The translations under genes and the position numbers were made by a program. From Actinomucor elegans (lineage: Eukaryota > Mucoromycota > Mucoromycetes > Mucorales > Mucoraceae): a stretch of DNA of 64,000 bases. The DNA lies in assembly GCA_026027325.1 (NCBI GenBank), contig JAMSLZ010000004.1, positions 2,852,001-2,916,000 on the forward strand, read 5' to 3'. Of the stretch, positions 10,604 to 22,012 are shown piece by piece; position 1 is the stretch's first letter, and every line of letters starts with the position of its first letter. The notes under the pieces were generated by a model, which searched no databases, was not told where the DNA came from, and saw only the letters and a program-made list of their open reading frames with translations.

Positions 10604-11960
10604 ATCTTTTAATGGGTTGATCCTTTTTCATTTTGGAAAATGATAAGACTTTTTCTTAAAAGAATAAAATAAAATCGTATAATATGATCGTATATTTGTA
10701 ATGGAAGCAAATAGTTGAAGCATTGTGAAAAGGAGTAGAAGCTTAAAGGCCAACCTAGTTTAATAATAATATAATAACTGACCCCTTTAATATCCGATAA
10801 CCAATGGAACATGCTCATTTAAAGGTTTAAGCCATTCCGATTCACCATTTTGATCAGTATAAATGGTAGGTTCAGAACCTATATCACTTCTTTAGATCAC
10901 TCAGCTGATAACCCCAAACTTTACGTCTATTATAAATAAGCAAACTAGAAAGTAAAACTAGATGCAGTGTTAATTCTATTTTCTTTTTGTATTGCATATC
11001 ATTCTTACATTCCTTGGAAGGGATCCTCTAAGAAGTGATAGCTTAGTGGTACTCCTCAAAATATAAATAACGCGGTTGTAGCTTTCTTTACAAAGCAATT
11101 TTCATGTGGATCACGCGAAGTGATGTTTCGTTAATGGACTTTATTACAGAAGGAAAAAGTCAATTAGAATATAGAAAAAAATACAATGTAGTTTTGTACG
11201 CTATTTACCAGAATTCACTCCTCTAATAGACTTAAAATAATGGTTTGGTTTAAATAAACTTATCTTTTCCATGCACTGGATACATTACAGTTAAATAAAG
11301 GATCTAGAGGCTGCAGCATTTCATTCTAAACATGAACTAGTATTTAAATGCAGCATTCGATCGAGATAAGTAAAGATAGAAAGGATAGAGAGAGAAAAAA
11401 AATAACCAAGCATAAGCTAGGTTATCCAGTTTCAGAACATGCTATTCAGTCATCAAAAGCATATTGGCGAAGAGGTTTTTAACTAAAGAAGAGTGGCCGT
11501 ACCGCATTTTAGCGAATAGTTGTAAATTACAATGCATCATATTAAATTAGATTGATGAATCTCTCGATTGAGGTACAGAAATCAATTGGACAAAGACAAT
11601 GCGTTGCAAAAACTAGTTGGAAAATATACCATTAAGAATCAATTATAATCCTTATAATCGTGCGTCGTATTTCCCCAGTTCATCTGGTGGTTATTTTTAA
11701 GAATAAAGATATAACAACCAGTTAGAACGTATACTTTGGAATGCTACTAACAAAGACACATTACAAGGTTTAAGTGATCATTGTACTTTTAATGAGTTTA
11801 TTAATCGTGTTTATCGCAACCGCTGCTGTGATACTAGGGCCTTGGTAACGAGCATGTTTCTTTTTTTAATACAAAAAGTCACGCAGAATCATGCGCAGCA
11901 AGAAAAAGAAAGCCTGAAATTTCCTATTTCCTGTTCTTTTTACGATTGATCCTATTGACA
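10604..11960. other. intergenic with inverted repeat and a dispersed-repeat copy
   Basis: No gene seen. It contains an inverted pair at about 10881-10895 and 11029-11042 and a minus-oriented copy of the ~95-bp dispersed repeat at 11293-11367. Confidence 0.5.
11293..11367 (-). repeat. dispersed ~95-bp repeat, copy 1
   Basis: Reads on the minus strand: CTCGATCGAAT, GCATTTAAATACTAG, TTCATGTTTAGAATGAA, TGCTGCAG, CCTTTATT. It matches the order of the family consensus. Confidence 0.6.
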
Positions 11961-12977
11961 ATGCCTGAGTCTTCTACAGCAGCATCAACCACTCATTTGA
12001 CGCCTGAGCAGCTTGATCGCATAGCTACCAACAAAGCTCAAGCCTTGACTCGACTCCGAGCGAAACGAACGGCAAATGAGCAGCAGAAGACTGAACCACC
12101 GAAAAAGGCCAAGTGGATCAAGTCATTTTATGAATACGATTTAAGTACGTTGGAAAATTCCAAAGGTGGATTTATTGTAGAAGAGCAAGCTTTTGATGAA
12201 AAGAGGAACAAGGAAAGATCTTACGTTATAGAACCATACTATCGTAAGTTTTAGATTGTATTTGATCTGTACGTATTTTCATGGATGCTGATATCATCTA
12301 TACAGCTCCTTCACTTGACTCTACCGAGAATCCCAAATGTAAAGAATGCAGTTCCATGGATTTGGATCCTGTCTTTTTTAATGTGTTTCATATCTATCTA
12401 TGCCCTACTTGTAAAGAAAAGTTTCCCGAGAAATATAGCTTGATCACCAAAACTGAAGCTAAAGAGGATTATCTACTGACTGACCGTATGTATTATCTAT
12501 TGAACAGAATGCTTTATTGGACGATATACCTAACGCGTACATGTTAGCTGAATTAAAAGATCCAGAATTACTGCCGCATTGGTCTAAACCAAACCCACAT
12601 AAATCTACCTGGAACGATATGATGCTCTATGTTCGAGAGATGGTACATTGATTCTACGTGACATTGACTACATGGGAAAAAAAAAAACTAATATACGCAT
12701 CTAGGTAGAAGAATATGCTTTCAAGAAATGGGGAGGAGAAGAAGGGCTTGATGCAGAATATGAAAGAAGAGAAGCACAAAAAAAAGAGAAGAAAGACAAA
12801 AAGTTTAAAGAAAAGCTTGCAGATCTAAGAAGAAGGACAATGACTACCTCTTGGGAACGCAAAAGACAGGAAGGGCCTCATAAGCATGATTTTGATGCCT
12901 CTATAGAAGACGATGAAGGAAAAACAACTCAACAATGTAAAACCTGTGGTTTGGTTATAGAGTCTGAAGAGTTTTGA
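11961..12977 (+). CDS. RAD14: Nucleotide excision repair damage-recognition protein XPA/Rad14
   Basis: Zinc-finger scaffold that verifies damage and positions TFIIH, RPA and ERCC1-XPF in nucleotide excision repair. Four exons give 276 residues: 11961-12243, 12306-12485, 12548-12642, 12705-12977. The ATG at 11961 ([13 protein letters not shown]) is the first in frame. The zinc finger is C106-x2-C109-x17-C127-x2-C130, the XPA spacing. The DNA-binding continuation shows [18 protein letters not shown] and [10 protein letters not shown]. The extreme C-terminus, [15 protein letters not shown], is the fungal XPA ending. A charged coiled region lies between. It stands alone, followed by a 280-bp gap before the next plus-strand gene. 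Interestingly, a TFIIH cyclin gene is also in this window. Confidence 0.95.
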
Positions 12978-13257
12978 TTCTTGTTTCAAAGTGAATGTGT
13001 CCCTGAATCAGTAGGAGAGGTTCTTTTACTAAACTTCATTTATAAGGCCCGCTATTTCAACTGGGGTGTCCATTGCAAGCTTATATCTCTCTTTTTTTTT
13101 TTTGCAGAAAGTACATGTACATTAAACTCCTAAATAGGATTTTCCCTGCATATTGAACACAAGAGTTCTTGTGGTTATATATCTATGTCATAGGCGCTTC
13201 TTTTTTGTGTACTTTTCTTCTGTTATAATAGTATATATCAACTAATAAAACTACACG

Positions 13258-14554
13258 ATGCAACTGAGCCAATATATCCATGTTTTACGTTTCTTTTCGT
13301 TTTTCGTTACTCTAATTGCGTTCATCTGTCATTTATCTCAATGTTTGTTATTAAACAAGTATAAAGACAAGGTTAGCGCGTTTTGTGTATACACTACATG
13401 TATTAATTGGTGTAATATAGACGGGCATTCCGGATTGGCTGGAAGCTGGACATTGGCAGGTAGATACAACTACTAAACATCTCGAAAAAATCACTGACAT
13501 AGACTGGAATATAGTATCTCGCCTGGTACATATCTTTGGTTCTCTCGTTGGTAGGAAGTTTCGCTGTATGCGTTAATGCAACTTACTTTAATGGATCGAC
13601 AAAGTACACTAAAGACAAATGTGTTGGTTCTCTCGTTATTGTACTTTTACTCGTTTCAATCATTACAGCCATTTCAGTCGATTATGTGGAACCTTGGAGT
13701 AACGGATACTACAAACTTGAGCGGCCATCAAACAGCTTATTGACATACTGCAGTGTTTTAGATGCTTTGCAAGATGAATTTTATCCGCTACTTTATCAAA
13801 GGTATGATATCAGTAGATTCGAATGAAATTCTTACCATGTAACTAACTTGCACGCATCAGATGCATATTAAATGATTGTACTTGGATATTAGCTATCTTA
13901 ATTTGTAGCATCTGGGTTTGTCTGGTAGGTTTCACTACGTTTGCATCGAGAAAGATCAAGGCCGGTATGCCTAAAGACGCAGTTCGACCTACAATAGTGA
14001 AAGAGCCTAAATGGGGTCGATATATTCCTGATCCACCTTCTTCTATATACTCTGCAACGACGTTATGTAATAGATTGGGTTTATTGACTCCTTCATCAAT
14101 ATTGACGCGAGAAAAACACAGTGAGTTCTATTACAACTGCAGCATCTCAAATTTTCCTACAAGCCCTACCTACGATTACTGCTATTCTGATCATTATGCA
14201 GTAAAGTCCAAAGATGACTACTACGAGGCAGATTATAAAGAAGCATTAACTTATGATTGTTTTGCGCGAGGGGATCACGATAGTAAAAGATTCCTCTCCT
14301 CTTATTATCATGGAAGTGGCAATAAAAAGGAAGAAGATCGCAAATGCGGTAGTAGATCTAGTCCGTATAGTAGCCGCCAGCTCCTAAGCGTGGCTATCTC
14401 ATCATCTCGCGGGAGTTCTTCACCTCCCTTATCCGAAGAAGAGCCAGAATTAGCTACTACTATCACAACACCACTTTATAGCAAGTTCTGTAGCAGCAAT
14501 CAGAAATGTAACGATACATTTAGTTTAGGGCTTAATTATTCTAATAGTTATTAG
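13258..14554 (+). CDS. Predicted four-pass membrane protein with long cytosolic tail
   Basis: Four exons give 377 residues: 13258-13371, 13421-13459, 13515-13801, 13861-14554. Four hydrophobic segments are visible: FFSFFVTLIAFICHL (about 12-28), YISLVLSLVGSFAVCV (about 55-72), LVIVLLLVSIITAISV (about 88-104) and WILAILICSIWVCLVG (about 155-170). The rest (about 175-377) is hydrophilic, Ser/Tyr-rich and likely cytosolic. The layout resembles fungal SUR7/MARVEL-like four-pass proteins, but no diagnostic motif was found. The intron before exon 3 was chosen because it keeps the second membrane segment open; reading through hits a stop. Function unknown. Confidence 0.7.
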
Positions 14555-15164
14555 AAAACATGTTGATATTAATGATGAAATACTTCTGATATAGATTCTC
14601 TGATATTTTACTAATAAATATTTTCTCTGACCAGTACTTTTATGGTGGTTTAAAAGGAGAAAGCACATAGTTTTAACGCTGAGATGTCATCAGATGTAGT
14701 TCAAATACTAAATCTTGTAGATTATAACAAGTATTGAATAGATGTTGTAGATGTTAACTCAAATCAAAAGAAAGTAGTGGCCAGAAGGACAGCAATATCA
14801 ATACTGTTATTATCAATTACGCTTGACCCGAGATATATGAACATTCGCGTCAAGTGTCGAGTAGTTCTGAGAGCCAAACGTGCCAAGACATGTTGATCAA
14901 TGAGTAGCAAATCATATAAAGTCATGCTAACTAAAATTGGTTCCAGGGCCTCGAATTCCATGCAGGATGATAGACAAAAAAAAAACATCGTTTAAGCTAG
15001 TTTAAACGTTATCATCATTATTATTATTAAGTAAGTATTTTTGTATGATAGAAAGACGTATACAGCTAATAGGAGGGTGGTTGGGTTGATGAGGAGCTAA
15101 TAAAAAGGTATCAAGGTCTACTAATAATGGCTTTCTTTTGGGGCTTTTCAAGATTAGGAGTGTA
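14555..15164. other. intergenic
   Basis: Convergent 3' region between the four-pass protein and the cysteine-rich peptide gene. Two short minus-strand frames have no recognisable content. Confidence 0.5.
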
Positions 15165-15452
15165 TTATTCGCAATTACATTCACCTTCGAAGCAACCTCT
15201 TGAGGATTTACCTAATGATTGACAGACAGTAATGCAACCATCGTTGTTGCTACCGGATTTACAGCTACCCATTCCGACGTTGGTACAATAACATTTGCCA
15301 GTGACACACATGGGTTGCAGTTGTTCTGGTCCACAGGCATAGCGGCAACGCAACTCACCAGAGCTTTGGTCGCAATCCCCTGATTGCTTCACTATAGTGT
15401 CTGCAGTCACCATCCACACGAGTAGTAGTATTGATAAGCCAAGTTTGTGCAT
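15165..15452 (-). CDS. Secreted double CS-alpha-beta (defensin-like) cysteine-rich peptide, paralog A
   Basis: A 95-residue protein. The start at 15452 (MHKLGLSILLLVWMVTADT) gives a clean signal peptide, with likely cleavage near residue 17-24; the longer open frame to 15533 is ignored. The mature part has exactly 12 cysteines in two modules with the CS-alpha-beta pattern. Module 1 is C27-x8-C36-x3-C40-x8-C49-x4-C54-x1-C56. Module 2 is C64-x8-C73-x3-C77-x9-C87-x4-C92-x1-C94. CxxxC paired with CxC is the defensin and antifungal-peptide signature, seen here twice in tandem. A related gene lies about 2 kb away on the same strand. An extracellular role (antimicrobial, signalling or host/mate interaction) is inference from fold pattern and secretion. 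It is intronless. Confidence 0.8.
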   Translation of the reverse strand: MHKLGLSILLLVWMVTADTIVKQSGDCDQSSGELRCRYACGPEQLQPMCVTGKCYCTNVGMGSCKSGSNNDGCITVCQSLGKSSRGCFEGECNCE

Positions 15453-16040
15453 AGTGTCAAGATATGAACTGGAGGTTGAGGTTTGGTTTATGACAAAAAA
15501 TAAATAAGGAAGAGGGAAAGAGAACGAAGCCAAGCCTTTTTCAGTTTGTTCTTCTTATTGTTCATGCACGTTTTTTATTAAAAGGAGGCTAATATACTGT
15601 GCATTCACTTCTAAATAGAAGGCTTCGTGATCAGTAATGTTTTTTTTGAACGATACATGGTATATCCATAGATAATGCTGGCTATGATACTAAATAATGC
15701 ATCTTTTTAATCAAGGTTCAACACGAGAATATCCACGCAGAAAGCTCCTCTTAACTCAATAAATTGATATATGTCCTACTTTGTTTTTCAATAATGAAAT
15801 AAGTTTTATATCAAAAAAATACAAAAAAAGTCAATATAAACTCTGAGGCTCACAAACGAAAGTCTGGTTGTGAATCACGTCTCAAAACGTTTTACTAGCT
15901 TTAAAACTGATACAAATTCTTAAAACTACAACCACCACTATGCTAGGCATTCGGACTCTATTGGTTGGAGAGTGGCCATCTTCTCTACCAACTCCATTTT
16001 GAAGTCGCGTCTTATGGCCATTACATCAACTATACTGCTA

Positions 16041-16068
16041 TTTTTTTTTTTTTTTTTTTTTTTTTTTT
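16041..16068. repeat. T28 homopolymer
   Basis: Uninterrupted T tract in intergenic DNA. Confidence 0.95.
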
Positions 16069-16154
16069 GATTTGATATTAATATACTGTATCTTAATGAT
16101 GAACTGTACAATACTGACACTACACATGTACCGAATTTAATTATTTTTTATAGT

Positions 16155-16205
16155 AGATCTCTCTATCAATATCGACCTAATGTCGTATCTGATAACTAGT
16201 AAACT
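16155..16205 (+). repeat. dispersed ~95-bp repeat, copy 2 (5' half)
   Basis: AGATCTCTCTATCAAT, TATCGACCTAATGTCG, TATCTGATAACTAGTAA. The right half is degraded. Confidence 0.5.
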
Positions 16206-16867
16206 TCAGAAAGCATTAGTAAATGCATTAAGGCTACTATTTAACTGAGCCGCACAATGCATTGATTGTAAACTATATATTCAGCATTCTATTCTTTCGT
16301 TATAGACCGTGGATACGCGAAGAAGAGGGAATGCAAGTGCAAAAACGTTGAAAAAGTTATCCTCAATAATAAGTGATATCATAGCGTTGAAAACTATATA
16401 TACAAGTACTGTCAGAGCTTGTTAGACTACTGATAATTGAGCTTGCGATAAATTAGTATTGGCTTAAGCCCCATTTTAAAAAAGGTTGGTCAATAGGCCC
16501 CTATGTAATGGTTCTTATAGGGCTATTAAAGTAGAGCTGCTTACGCTGCGATATGAAAAATAGAGTAGCTTTAAGATTTATGCAAGTGGGGTGTTTTTGA
16601 TACCGTTATAAAAATGACTCAAAGATTTACCATGATAATAGGCTTGCTTCAATATTTATAGTTGTATTCAGAAGCACATATGGCTTTTAGTATGTACTTT
16701 GACGCCGTTTTTAGAAAGCGTTAATATCTAAAACATGACTTTGTCCACTTATTCTATAATGAACAAAATCTCCAATATAATGATAATAAATGAAATATTG
16801 GGACCTCAGGGAATATTACCCGTATCAAATTTTCAGATATCACCCTATTCTCAACATCGTGACATTT

Positions 16868-16943
16868 CTTGACTGATTCCGATTTAATATTGCATCTGAT
16901 GAACAGTACATGCTCAGAATGAGCTATTGCATCTACTATAATC
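16868..16943 (+). repeat. dispersed ~95-bp repeat, copy 3
   Basis: TTAATATTGCATCTGATGA, then CATGCTCAGAATGAGC, then ATTGCATCTACTATAAT. Confidence 0.7.
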
Positions 16944-16995
16944 CAAAGCTTGGCTACAGTATCATGATTATATTACATTTCCACAAGCGTGGATA

Positions 16996-17099
16996 GATTT
17001 ATAGATCAATAAATCTCTCAATCAATTCTCGCTAACAGTCGCATCTGATTAGTTGTTCATGTTTGAAATGAATTGTTGCATCTACTAGTGCCTTCATTG
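16996..17099 (+). repeat. dispersed ~95-bp repeat, copy 4 (best full-length)
   Basis: GATTTATAGATC at the left, GTCGCATCTGATTAG, the inverted repeat TTCATGTTTGAAATGAA, TTGCATCTACTAG, CCTTCATTG at the right. It sits about 50 bp after copy 3, in the same orientation. Confidence 0.75.
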
Positions 17100-17488
17100 A
17101 ATTGCAGCATAATGAATGTCCAACAACAAGCCGAAATAAATCAACAATCTCTAGGAAAAATACAAATAAAACATGTTCTTTCAAGGAACCAACTATTGTA
17201 AACATATATATGAGAATAGTGCAACCACAACGATTTAAGGAGTAGTAAGTTCAGTTTTTATTATTCAAGCATTATTATTAGTAGCAGTAAAAAAGTAACA
17301 TTAAGATGGCATTATTATATATCTTTTAACCAAGGAAAGAAAAAGAAAGAAGTAATTTAAAAAGTACAATAAAATGGAGGGGATTTTTTTGGGTGAGATA
17401 TGTAAGCAAAGCTCTGGTATTTGAAGTGTATATATACAGGGTTTGGTGAATCGTTATACCGAAAAATAAAATAAAATTCTCAGCAAGG

Positions 17489-17809
17489 TTATGTGATACA
17501 GTTACACTGATCATCCATACAAAATCCAATAAGACTTGGAGACATATCTTGACAGAGTGCATCACAAGATTCATGGTCATCGTCTTCACACTTTCCAATT
17601 TCTGCCTTTTCGGTACAGTAACATTTGTTAAAGATGCAGTTGCCTCTTCCTTGCATCATATCCTGGCAAGCAAAGGCGCAATCGGATGAATCACCTTGTG
17701 TGTCGCAAAGTTCAAACTCGCTGAGATCGAGTGATTTTGCGTTAACCTTGCTTGTATATACTAGGGTGGCGATCATGTATGAAAAGAAAATAAAGGCGGA
17801 TTTTCTCAT
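17489..17809 (-). CDS. Secreted double CS-alpha-beta (defensin-like) cysteine-rich peptide, paralog B
   Basis: A 106-residue protein, paralog of the gene at 15165-15452. The chosen start (17809, MRKSAFIFFSYMIATLVY) gives a signal peptide ending near VNA-KS. Twelve cysteines follow in two CS-alpha-beta modules: C35-x8-C44-x3-C48-x9-C58-x4-C63-x1-C65 and C74-x7-C82-x3-C86-x10-C97-x4-C102-x1-C104. Module spacing and the shared KCYCT and QCNC endings mark common ancestry with paralog A, but the rest is strongly diverged. This copy is acidic (EDDDHES), whereas paralog A is closer to neutral. That makes a classical cationic membrane-active mode less obvious for B. A TATAAAA element lies about 90 bp upstream. 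Confidence 0.8.
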   Translation of the reverse strand: MRKSAFIFFSYMIATLVYTSKVNAKSLDLSEFELCDTQGDSSDCAFACQDMMQGRGNCIFNKCYCTEKAEIGKCEDDDHESCDALCQDMSPSLIGFCMDDQCNCIT

Positions 17810-18885
17810 TGTATTGAATAGGTGTTTTATAAGAAAGAAAGAAAACAGTAATTGAAGGGAAAAAAAAAGGAGGAGAAATCCAAGAAAAAGCTCCTCTTTT
17901 ATATCGCTTCCATAGATCCAAGCCAAGGAAAAATAGCACGCGATTTCACGACTGATAAAGGATGGCTTGTCTTACAAGTTTTTTTCTTCTTCTAATGACC
18001 ATAGTAATTAATATATGTAATATATCAAATTGAAGATCTCTTGTATATCTCGTTGCTTTGTTCATTACTTTACTCTTTTTCTTCTTTTTTTTTCTATTAT
18101 TACTATTTTCTCTTTATTCCAACGGAAAAATGTACCTTAAATATAAAAAATGACCAATCAAAGCGGTAGCAGTAATTTGCTTCTGCCGAACTTTTTTATC
18201 TTGTAACACACTTCTTGACGTTCTAAAGACTTTTTTTTTTTTTTCCTTTGAGTACTAATATTACCTTGACTATTGTCTTTTTGAATCAAGTGTTTTATGG
18301 TTAGTATGATGAATAGGTAACCTTTTTTGCTCATTCACAATGCATTTGCACTACAATCAATACAAAATAAAGTCATTTTGCCTTGCACAATGCAAGATAG
18401 AAAAGCGGCAAGCGAAACTCTGCATATACATTTGATCGCCTATATGGGATAAGGATGAAGATCCTATCTTTGATTCATATGAAAGCTGGTTTAGTGCATA
18501 TTTGTACGCGTTTGATTAGAGCATATAATGCATTATTACATATAGCCCAATACACGAGTTGTTATATAGTGCGCACATGTGAGTCTTTAAAGTAATTCAA
18601 TTGCGTTGGTCATAGCGATACTGTTATGTTAGTACCTATTCATTAGGCGCTATTGACATTTTCATTGCCAGATATAAAAAAACGTGTCTTCAATATGTAT
18701 AATAAATCTTCAAGCTAATAGTTTATTCCATGCTATATCAAGTAATTTGAAGCCAATATCAAGTTTTGGTAAAATGTAAAAGCAATAGGAGAAGAAAGCT
18801 TGTTACTGAAAAACCGTGCAAATTGAACAGGTTGCACCTGTATAAACTTTATTTCATAGTAGTACACAACGTGAAAGAGCGCCTT
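17810..18885. other. intergenic
   Basis: AT-rich with pyrimidine runs. No gene seen. Confidence 0.5.
17897..17904 (-). promoter_or_regulatory. TATA-like element of cysteine-rich paralog B
   Basis: ATATAAAA on the minus strand, about 90 bp before the ATG. Confidence 0.5.
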
Positions 18886-20276
18886 TTACAAATCCCAAGA
18901 GACTTTAAGAATTTCGCGCTTAACAGTGCTTGCACTCTCGAATACTTTCTCAAACTTCATCTTGTTACCATCAGCATCTTGCGTTTTACTTAACAAGTTA
19001 CAGAAAGGTAAAATACCACCGCCCACACCAAAGTAAACAGTCTTTGCAGCGACATAGCTAATATGCAGTTAATAAAATTTAGCGTATCAAATCATGCTAA
19101 CTTACCAAACACCATCAGGCTTTTTGAGTGCTTTTTGAAATACACTAATCAAATCAGGTAAAGCATGTTCAGCATAGATTGTTTCTGATGTAACAATCAT
19201 ATCGTATTTTTCCTGATCGACGTCCAGTTGTTCCTGTTAAACAAAGTTTGAGTAACCCAATGCATGTGCTCTACTTTTTTACTTTACAGGTAACGAACTC
19301 CAGTCACCAACAAAGGCTCTTGTACGTGACTGAACTTGCTTGAGCATATCTGGAATCTTTTCAGTGATAATCTCGGCTTCTGCATCGCAAGTATCAACAT
19401 CCTCCTCAATACGCTTTTCTTCTTCATCATCTTCTTCTTCCTCAGAGTCTTCAGAATCTTCAGACTTTTCTAATTCTTCTATCTCTTCTGTGTTAGTTGC
19501 TGCTGACGAGTTTTCTTGAATAGTCAATACTGTATTTAAAAGAATATTTGGTATAGTGATATAACGAATGACTTGATCGTTATAATCTTGAACATCGACT
19601 CGGTTGGATTGACTATGTGATAAAAGAAACAAGGAAGGAAGAGAAGAACCACAACCAAGCTATCATGGCTATAAGTAATCCTGGTGTATCACTAGGAAGA
19701 AAAAAAAAAGCACTTACTTCCAACACTTTCTTGTTGCTGATTTGATCTTGAGGTAATCCAGAAAGATATTGAACCATATCAATAGAGCATTCCCAAGTCT
19801 TGAATCCACCTTCATAGACACCCTTAATCAAATCCGAGTTACCACTAAGATTCAACATGGAAACTACCTCTTTATCAGCATCTTCATCTACTAAATTATC
19901 TTGTTCGGCCATCTGAAACTTGACGTCGGCTAAAGTACGCTTAAACAGAGGCTTCTCAACTGTAGGAACTTGTAAAATATCAGCTTGAATAACACTAGGT
20001 AAAGGAGAAGTCTTGATTTCGATATGAGTCAACTGTAATATGACTATCAAAAGTAATAGCTTACGAGGATATTGTACTCTTGACTAGGGATCTTGTTTAA
20101 AGCCTCTTGAGTTTCATCGATCGATAAATCGTGAAGGCTGGTTTCGAGCTGTTGATTCTCTTCAGTGTCCTCGAGATCTAAATCTTCGTTCTACTTGTTC
20201 AATGAACGCATCAGTAATATCTTCTTTTTCGAACAAGATACTGCATACATACTGTAAAGTTGAACTTGAAAGCCAT
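18886..20276 (-). CDS. Protein-histidine N-methyltransferase, METTL18/HPM1 family
   Basis: SAM-dependent enzyme that methylates a histidine of ribosomal protein uL3 in known members. Six exons (high to low): 20253-20276, 20065-20190, 19718-20011 or 20032, 19288-19659, 19106-19233, 18886-19057. This gives 371 or 378 residues. Motifs are MAFKFNFT at the start, GGFKTWECSIDMVQYL, the SAM-binding VLELGCGSSLPSLFLL, then VDVQDYNDQVI, IVTSETIYAEHALPDL and YFGVGGGILPFCNL; the protein ends VSWDL. The second intron is ambiguous: the first AG gives a 32-nt intron, the next in-frame AG a 53-nt intron, which is closer to its neighbours. A run of about 27 mostly Glu/Asp residues (EDSEDSEEEEDDEEE) is inserted after the VDxQDYN strand, inside the methyltransferase domain. 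Confidence 0.9.
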
Positions 20277-21935
20277 TTGTGTTTTACGGTGTTAAAGGTT
20301 AAAGCTACTTGGCTTTTTTTTCAAAAACCAAGGTCCGTACTGGCTATCAAAATTGAACAAGCCACAATTTAGAGTCTTCTGGTACCTTTCACTATAGTTA
20401 TATAGGCCCAATGGACATGGTAACGCGTTCATATATCACGGCAAGCTTAAATAACTACAGCTTGTTCGGCCAATGGTCTTTCCAAATAACTGAGAATAAT
20501 GCATTCTACCTTTAGAGTATCACTTGAAACAGGCTGGCTAGTATTGAAGATTTTTTTTAATGAATTAAACCATTCACCAACATAATCATATTCTAGTTAA
20601 TATGCTATTAACGACGCTTTTCAAGACTGGTATACCTAAACTTTATTATTTAGACAAATACATATTGATGTATATTCTATTCACCAAAATGTAAACAAAT
20701 GTGATTGAAAAATATCCAAAATAAAATGTATCGTTTGAAACATTAGTAGCTGTATCACTTGAGAGAACTCTAGTTTCTTATAATACAGAGTATTCTTAAA
20801 CTATACCATATCACTGTTTTTTTTTAGAAAAAAAAAATGAATCAACCGAATTATAAAATTGAAACCACAAGTTCATCAGCTATCAAAAATCAATTTGGTC
20901 AAGCACTTATTCCGGATATACGTGTTCCCGTAATTTATTGTTGGTCAAAGATGAGCACGCTTTTCGTTGCGAATCAGAATGCGCAAAATAAACAGTTTTG
21001 TAAAATCCAATTGATCCTTCTGAGGCCAATCAATATGCATTTGTTAAATGAAAAGTAAATGAAAATTAAAAGTTCTCAAAACGCATCCTCTATAGCGTTT
21101 GTTATATCTACTAATTGCGTTATCTGATACCTCATTCACATTATGGAATATTGATTTACATTGGTCTACAGAGGTTGAGAAATAGGACACTGCCCACTGT
21201 TACTGCTGGATATGAGTATGGTCGACCAAATCCTGAACACCTGTCTACAGCAGTGACCGATAAAGATGAAGCATTGGATTAAGGAAATAGGTAGAAAAAA
21301 AAACGCGCTTGTTTTAATAACTCTTGTGGCTGCATGATTTCTAAACGACATTAAAGATGAAGTGTTTTTCAGCCTTAGTGCAACATCTATTTATTTCCTT
21401 ATATCATCTGAAAGAAAGCTTTCTGTAATGTACCATAAATAGTACTAAACGCAGGTTTGCGTTTGTTGCCTGCTACAACGACAATTGCAATATTTAAATT
21501 CACGCTTTGATTTTCCAAGTTCAAAAATTGATTAAAACCTTACGTCCGCAGAAATATCTCAAAAAAAAGTAAAACTCTTTGGCTTTGACCTTAATTAAAA
21601 AATTAACAGAGGGTATTATTTAATTCCTAAGACATACATAGCTCAGAGCAAGCTCCTTTGAACGAGCCGATGTTCGCATACATGTCTTAATGTAGCCAAT
21701 CCTTAAATAGCTCGGTCTATCGCAGTGTTTTTACGTGCTGATGCAGTATTTTCTCTTTTATATTTGTATAAAATTTATGTTGTTCAAATGAAAATCAAAC
21801 TCTATCAACTATATTAAACAACAAAAATCTCAAATTTGCGTCTATCGCTTGTTATGTTACGATTCATGATTTCTACGTTCCAAAATTAATTGCAGTTTAG
21901 AGAATGGGTATGGATACAAACTCGATACGAGAAAT

Positions 21936-22012
21936 GTCGATTGATCTCGATCAAATACCATATTTGATCACTAACTAATGCCCAGAATGAGTAGTTGTAT
22001 CTAGTAAAGCAT
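21936..22012 (+). repeat. dispersed ~95-bp repeat, copy 5
   Basis: TTGATCTCGATCAAATA, CATATTTGATCACTAAC, GCCCAGAATGAG, TTGTATCTAGTAAAGC. Confidence 0.65.

Larger units (their letters stand above)
15453..17488. other. intergenic spacer between the two cysteine-rich peptide genes
   Basis: AT-rich, no gene seen. It contains a 28-nt T tract (16041-16068) and three copies of the dispersed ~95-bp repeat. Confidence 0.5.

Noticed and set aside
14764..14988. Minus-strand 74-codon frame
   Set aside because: No protein-like pattern, no splice partners, and composition like the surrounding intergenic DNA.
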